Under the pieces are notes generated by a model. It was not told the origin of the DNA. It ran no database searches and saw nothing but the letters and a program-made list of their open reading frames with translations. DNA of 64,000 nucleotides from Leifsonia williamsii (GTDB taxonomy: Bacteria; Actinomycetota; Actinomycetes; Actinomycetales; Microbacteriaceae): positions 3,348,001 through 3,412,000 of the forward strand of contig NZ_JAROCF010000001.1 in the NCBI RefSeq assembly GCF_030433685.1. Direction: 5' to 3'. This document shows positions 60,214 through 64,000 of the stretch, piece after piece. Position 1 is the first letter of the stretch; every line of letters begins with the position of its first letter. The translations under genes were made by a program, and so were the position numbers.

Positions 60214-61857
60214 ATGTCCGATGGCCCCCTGATCGTCCAGAGCGACCGCACCGTCCTGCTCGAAGTGGCGCATCCCGCCGCCGAGGACGCCCGCCACGAC
60301 CTCGCCGTCTTCGCCGAGCTCGAGCGCGCGCCCGAGCACATCCACACGTACCGGATCACCCGGCTGGGGCTGTGGAACGCGCGCGCCGCCGGCCACACGG
60401 CCGAGGACATGCTGGGCACGCTGGAGCGCTACTCCAAGTTCCCGATCCCGCAGACGGTGTCGGTGGACGTCGCCGAGACCGTCGCGCGCTACGGCCGCCT
60501 GGTGATCGAGCGCGACGAGGAGGGCACGCTGCTGCTGCGCTCCGACGACCTCGCCGTGCTGACGGAGGTGGCGAGCGCCAAGCGCATCGCGCCGCTGCTG
60601 GAGGAGCGCCGCGACGACACGACGTTCGTCGTGCAGGCGTGGGCGCGCGGCCAGCTCAAGCAGGAGCTGGTGAAGCTCGGCTGGCCCGCGGAGGACCTCG
60701 CCGGGTACACGCCGGGCACCCCGCACCCGATCGACCTGCGCGAGGACGGCTGGGCGCTGCGCGACTACCAGCGCAAGGCGGTCACCAACTTCTTCGACGG
60801 CGGCTCCGGTGTCGTCGTCCTCCCCTGCGGCGCAGGCAAGACGCTGGTGGGCGCCGGCGCGATGGCGACCTCCAAGACGACCACGCTGATCCTCGTCACC
60901 AACACGGTGTCGGCGCGGCAGTGGCGCGACGAGCTGCTGCGGCGCACGAGCCTCACCGCGGACGAGATCGGCGAGTACTCGGGCCAGCTGAAGGAGGTCA
61001 AGCCGGTCACGATCGCGACCTACCAGATCCTCACGGCCAAGCGGAAGGGCGAGTACGCGCACCTGGCGCTGCTCGACGCGCTCGACTGGGGACTCGTGGT
61101 CTACGACGAGGTGCACCTCCTGCCCGCTCCGGTGTTCAAGCTCACCGCGGAGCTGCAGGCCCGCCGCCGACTGGGCCTGACGGCGACGCTCGTCCGCGAG
61201 GACGGCCGCGAGGGCGACGTGTTCAGCCTGATCGGGCCGAAGCGCTTCGACGCGCCGTGGAAGGAGATCGAGGCGCAGGGCTTCATCTCGCCGGCCGCCT
61301 GCTATGAGGTGCGGATCGACCTCCCGGCCTCGGAGCGCCTCAGCTACGCGGCCGCCCCCGACGACGAGCGCTATCGCCTCGCCGCCACGGCGCCGGCGAA
61401 GCTCGACGTCGTGAAGCAGCTCGCCGACCGGCACGCGGGCGAGCGCATCCTCGTCATCGGCCAATACCTCGACCAGATCGACGAGCTGGCGGAGGCGCTG
61501 GGCGCGCCGCAGCTCACTGGCGCGACGCCGGTTGACGAGCGGGAGCGGCTGTTCCAGGAGTTCCGCGACGGCCGCACGCCGGTCCTCGTGGTCAGCAAGG
61601 TCGCGAACTTCTCGGTGGATCTGCCGGAGGCGACGGTCGCCATCCAGGTCTCGGGCTCGTACGGCTCGCGGCAGGAGGAGGCTCAGCGGCTCGGGCGGCT
61701 GCTGCGCCCGAAGGAGTCGGGGCTGTCGGCGAGCTTCTACACGCTGGTCTCGCGCGACACCGTCGACCAGGACTTCGCACAGAACCGGCAGCGCTTCCTC
61801 GCCGAGCAGGGGTACTCGTACACGATCCTCGACGCGCACGCGCTGGCGGCGGCGTAG
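60214..61857 (+). CDS. DNA repair helicase XPB
   Basis: A 547-residue superfamily 2 helicase homologous to eukaryotic XPB/Ssl2. It has an N-terminal damage-recognition-like region (residues ~1-175), Walker A VLPCGAGKTLVGAGAM, DEVH-box VVYDEVHLLPAP, motif III GLTATLVREDG and motif VI RLGRLLRPKESG. It unwinds DNA 3'-5' with ATP. ATG 60214 is nine bases after TAGACT (60200-60205), probably leaderless, so it has its own promoter besides the upstream gene. Confidence 0.95.
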   Translation: MSDGPLIVQSDRTVLLEVAHPAAEDARHDLAVFAELERAPEHIHTYRITRLGLWNARAAGHTAEDMLGTLERYSKFPIPQTVSVDVAETVARYGRLVIERDEEGTLLLRSDDLAVLTEVASAKRIAPLLEERRDDTTFVVQAWARGQLKQELVKLGWPAEDLAGYTPGTPHPIDLREDGWALRDYQRKAVTNFFDGGSGVVVLPCGAGKTLVGAGAMATSKTTTLILVTNTVSARQWRDELLRRTSLTADEIGEYSGQLKEVKPVTIATYQILTAKRKGEYAHLALLDALDWGLVVYDEVHLLPAPVFKLTAELQARRRLGLTATLVREDGREGDVFSLIGPKRFDAPWKEIEAQGFISPAACYEVRIDLPASERLSYAAAPDDERYRLAATAPAKLDVVKQLADRHAGERILVIGQYLDQIDELAEALGAPQLTGATPVDERERLFQEFRDGRTPVLVVSKVANFSVDLPEATVAIQVSGSYGSRQEEAQRLGRLLRPKESGLSASFYTLVSRDTVDQDFAQNRQRFLAEQGYSYTILDAHALAAA

Positions 61858-61867
61858 GGTCTCCCGC

Positions 61868-62305
61868 ATGGGCATCCGCTTCGAGAACGTCGGGATCGCC
61901 GTGCGCGATCTGGACGCCGCCATCGCCTTCTTCACCGACCTCGGGCTGACGCTGGCCGGTCAGGACACCGTCAGCGGCGAGTGGGCCGACACGGCTGTGG
62001 GCCTCGACGGCAACCACGCGCGGATCGCGCTGCTGCAGACGCCGGGAGGCGACGGGCGGCTGGAGCTGTTCGAGTACCTCCACCCCGACGCGATCGAGAC
62101 GGAGCCGGCGCGGCCGAACGACATCGGCATGCACCGCGTCGCCTTCCAGGTCGACGACCTCGACGCGGCCCTCGCGATCGCCGCCCGGCACGGCTGCCAC
62201 CCGCTGCGCGGTGTCGCGAACTACCAGGATGTCTACCGGCTCACCTACCTGCGCGGTCCGAGCGGCATCCTCGTGATGCTCGCGGAGGACCTCAGAGCGG
62301 GCTGA
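61868..62305 (+). CDS. VOC family protein
   Basis: A 145-residue glyoxalase/bleomycin-resistance-fold protein made of two beta-alpha-beta modules (RFENVGIAVRDLDAAIAFF, HRVAFQVDDLDAALAIAARH). Possible metal ligands are a His in HRVAF, a Glu in ELFEY and the C-terminal ITL-type strand. The -10 TAGGGT (61855-61860) contains the XPB stop codon and is eight bases before ATG 61868. Substrate unknown. Confidence 0.88.
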   Translation: MGIRFENVGIAVRDLDAAIAFFTDLGLTLAGQDTVSGEWADTAVGLDGNHARIALLQTPGGDGRLELFEYLHPDAIETEPARPNDIGMHRVAFQVDDLDAALAIAARHGCHPLRGVANYQDVYRLTYLRGPSGILVMLAEDLRAG

Positions 62306-63188
62306 CCGGCCCGGTCGCGGCGAGGCGCGCGAGGGTGTGCAGCGCCTCCGCGTGGTCAGGGCGGTCGCGGACGGTGATCGCCGCCTTCCACAGCGCCCAG
62401 CCCGCGGCGCGTGCCCAGGTCGCGTCTTCCAGGCCCACCGCGTCGCGGAAGACGTCGGCGGCGGGAGGGTCGAGGAAGGTCCAGAACGGCACCAGGTCGC
62501 ACGCGGGGTCGCCGACCCCGGAGGTGCCGAAGTCGATGACGGCGGAGAGCCTCCCGTCGCGCATCAGCAGGTTGCCCACCGCGACATCGCCGTGGAACCA
62601 CACGGGAGGCGCACTCCAGGTCGTCGCCGTCGCGTCCGCCCAGATGGCGTGAGCCCTGCTGCGCGTGAGGGAGGCGCCGGGCACCCGGTCGAGCAGGTCG
62701 AAGGCGGCGAGCGCCTCCTCCTCGTAGACCGCGGGCGGGGCACCGCGGAAGAAGTTGTGCGTGCCCGGCGCCGGCCCGCCCTCCGCGGGTGCCGCCCGCA
62801 ACGCGTGGAGGAAGCCGGCGACGTCCTCGGCGAGGGCCACGGCGTCGACGCCCTGCTCGAGCACCAGCGGGCGGCCGGGCAGCCAGCGATACACCGACCA
62901 CGGCCACGGGTAGCCCTCCCCGGGCACGCCGACCGCGACCGGCGACGGGATCGGCAGCGGGAGGTGCGGGGCGAGCCGCGGCAGCCACTCCTGCTCCTTG
63001 GCGACCTGTTCGCGGTACCCGGCGGCGCTGGGGAGGCGGACGCTCAGCTCGTCGCCGAGCCGGAAGGTGCGGTTGTCCCAGCCGTCATGCTCGACCGGGC
63101 GCAGCGGGAGCGACCGCCATTGCGGGAACTGGGCGTCGACCAGCCTCCGGGCGAGGCGGGCATCGATCACCGGCTCAGGAGCGGACAT
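62292..63188 (-). CDS. APH family phosphotransferase
   Basis: A 298-residue aminoglycoside/choline-kinase-fold protein. The catalytic loop is VWFHGDVAVGNLL and the metal motif VIDFGTSGVGDPACDL; the N-lobe has DGWDNRTFRLGDELSVRLP and PWPWSVYRWLPG. It overlaps the convergent VOC gene by 14 bases and the following RibD-like gene by 14 bases. It could be a metabolite kinase rather than an antibiotic-resistance enzyme. Confidence 0.88.
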   Translation of the reverse strand: MSAPEPVIDARLARRLVDAQFPQWRSLPLRPVEHDGWDNRTFRLGDELSVRLPSAAGYREQVAKEQEWLPRLAPHLPLPIPSPVAVGVPGEGYPWPWSVYRWLPGRPLVLEQGVDAVALAEDVAGFLHALRAAPAEGGPAPGTHNFFRGAPPAVYEEEALAAFDLLDRVPGASLTRSRAHAIWADATATTWSAPPVWFHGDVAVGNLLMRDGRLSAVIDFGTSGVGDPACDLVPFWTFLDPPAADVFRDAVGLEDATWARAAGWALWKAAITVRDRPDHAEALHTLARLAATGPVSPL

Positions 63189-63945
63189 ACCTCAGCAGCA
63201 GCGTGTCGCCGCCCTGCAGCACGTGGGCGAGCCGCATCCGCTCGGGCACGATCGGGGCCGCCCCGGTGGCGATGCGGGATGCTCCCCCTGCTGCGAGCAT
63301 CGGGCTGACCGTCAGGCACAGCTCGTCGACGGCGCGGGCCGCGACGAGGTCGGCGAAGAGGCGCGGGCCTCCCTCGCACTGGATGCGGGTGAGCCCACGA
63401 CCCGCCAGCTCGCCCACCAGCCGGGCGGCGTCGACGTGCTCACGGCCGCACACGACGACATCGGCGACCTCGGAGAGCGCCTCCCGCGCCTCCGGCCGCG
63501 CCAGCTCGGTCGTGACCACGATCGCGCGCTCGGGCGCCTCGCGGAAGATCGGGCTCGCCGGGTCGAGGTCGAGGCTCGCGGAGACGATGGCGAAGACGGG
63601 ATGCTCCGTCATGCCCGACTCGCGGCGTGCCCGCTGCGACTCCTGGTCGACGCGCATCGGTCCGTAGCCCTCGGCGCGGACGGTCCCCGCGCCCACGACC
63701 ACGACGTCGCAGAGCCGGCGCAGCAGGTCGAAGACCCGTCGGTCGGCCGCGTCGGAGAGGCCGCCGGAGAGCCCGCTGACCGTGGCCGCGCCGTCGACGC
63801 TGCTCACGAAGTTGACGCGCACCCACGGGTCGTCGGAGCCGGCTGCGCCGGCGGTGCCCGCGCTGTACAGCGCCGCGATGTCGTCGTCGGTCAGCGCGTC
63901 CTCCGACGGCACCGGGTGGAGGCGGGCGATGGCGGGCTCAGTCAT
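63175..63945 (-). CDS. RibD C-terminal-domain (DHFR-like) reductase
   Basis: A 256-residue single-domain protein of the pyrimidine-reductase family. It has VRVNFVSSVDGAATVSGLSGG, DLLRRLCDVVVVGAGTVRAEGYG, and the NADPH-side ARGLTRIQCEGGPRLFADLVA. The actinobacterial homologues (one per genome) lack the deaminase domain of RibD, so the role in riboflavin or another pathway is open. ATG 63945 overlaps the end of a further upstream gene, and its own end overlaps the APH gene. Confidence 0.88.
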   Translation of the reverse strand: MTEPAIARLHPVPSEDALTDDDIAALYSAGTAGAAGSDDPWVRVNFVSSVDGAATVSGLSGGLSDAADRRVFDLLRRLCDVVVVGAGTVRAEGYGPMRVDQESQRARRESGMTEHPVFAIVSASLDLDPASPIFREAPERAIVVTTELARPEAREALSEVADVVVCGREHVDAARLVGELAGRGLTRIQCEGGPRLFADLVAARAVDELCLTVSPMLAAGGASRIATGAAPIVPERMRLAHVLQGGDTLLLRYVRS

Positions 63946-64000
63946 TCACGTCTCCCATGTTGTGCTTGAGGTAGGCGGGCTCGCGGAGGCCGAGGATCGC
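63938..64000 (-). CDS. 3' end of an unrecognised gene (5' part beyond window)
   Basis: Reading from the right edge, 20 sense codons ending LREPAYLKHNMGDVND then TGA 63938. The stop lies inside the first codons of the RibD-like gene, so the two are translationally coupled. Too short to identify. Confidence 0.5.
   Translation of the reverse strand, partial: AILGLREPAYLKHNMGDVND

Overview
The window is high-GC DNA from an actinobacterium, most probably a Microbacteriaceae member close to Leifsonia. Pointers are the galU/RimJ/GlpR-SepX cluster, the CspA-DUF3027 and XPB helicase loci, the sortase LAxTG signals, and many starts sitting 6-8 nt after a TANNNT -10 box, which suggests leaderless mRNAs. 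No rRNA, CRISPR array, IS transposase or complete prophage was seen. The order reads as chromosome with several accessory inserts.

1-13 kb: a 3'-truncated class I ribonucleotide reductase (nrdA, minus) with two NrdR-type boxes and a cluster of DnaA-like boxes upstream; an MFS gene; a DUF559-type nuclease gene framed by ~60-bp inverted palindromic repeats; aldo/keto reductase; a TetR/hydrolase operon divergent from an SDR gene across a clear operator; acyl-CoA dehydrogenase, M24 peptidase and DUF445 genes. The DUF445 3' end is repeated about 1.3 kb downstream, bracketing a lower-GC island with a secreted protein and a small membrane protein. 13-20.5 kb: a kinase/M23-like/class III aminotransferase fusion, a LysG-type regulator, a large sortase-anchored phosphoesterase and lysE.

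20.5-32 kb: an AbiH-type anti-phage gene next to a 16-C tract, a TfoX-like gene, tRNA-Ala, the GlpR/SepX-RimJ-GalU cluster (no Glp/MoeA-like gene in it), folate cyclo-ligase, FmdB, MscL, and a 1251-residue helicase-like protein whose Walker A and B residues are changed. 32-48.5 kb: two MFS exporters around an ArsR-type regulator, an LldR-LldD lactate module, a DsbA-like thioredoxin, a TetR/DUF6230/DUF6114 operon, DUF1992, an epoxide hydrolase, a short minus-strand transcription unit (ncRNA or 16-residue peptide), and a cell-wall region with a LADTG protein, two cell-wall-binding-repeat proteins (one a secreted metzincin) and two divergent HTH genes, one paired with an ImmA/IrrE peptidase.

48.5-64 kb: a rifamycin monooxygenase with a rifamycin-associated-element-like palindrome over its promoter, next to an exporter; S4 and RibD-like proteins; tRNA-Arg; an HNH nuclease preceded by a His-rich, translationally coupled ORF containing an intrinsic terminator; an NlpC/P60 hydrolase with a probable c-di-AMP riboswitch; an IdeR-type regulator; serC; DUF2530 and a hyper-acidic DUF3027 protein that overlap antisense; a cold-shock protein; the XPB helicase with its partner; VOC, APH and RibD-family genes; and the 3' end of one more gene.
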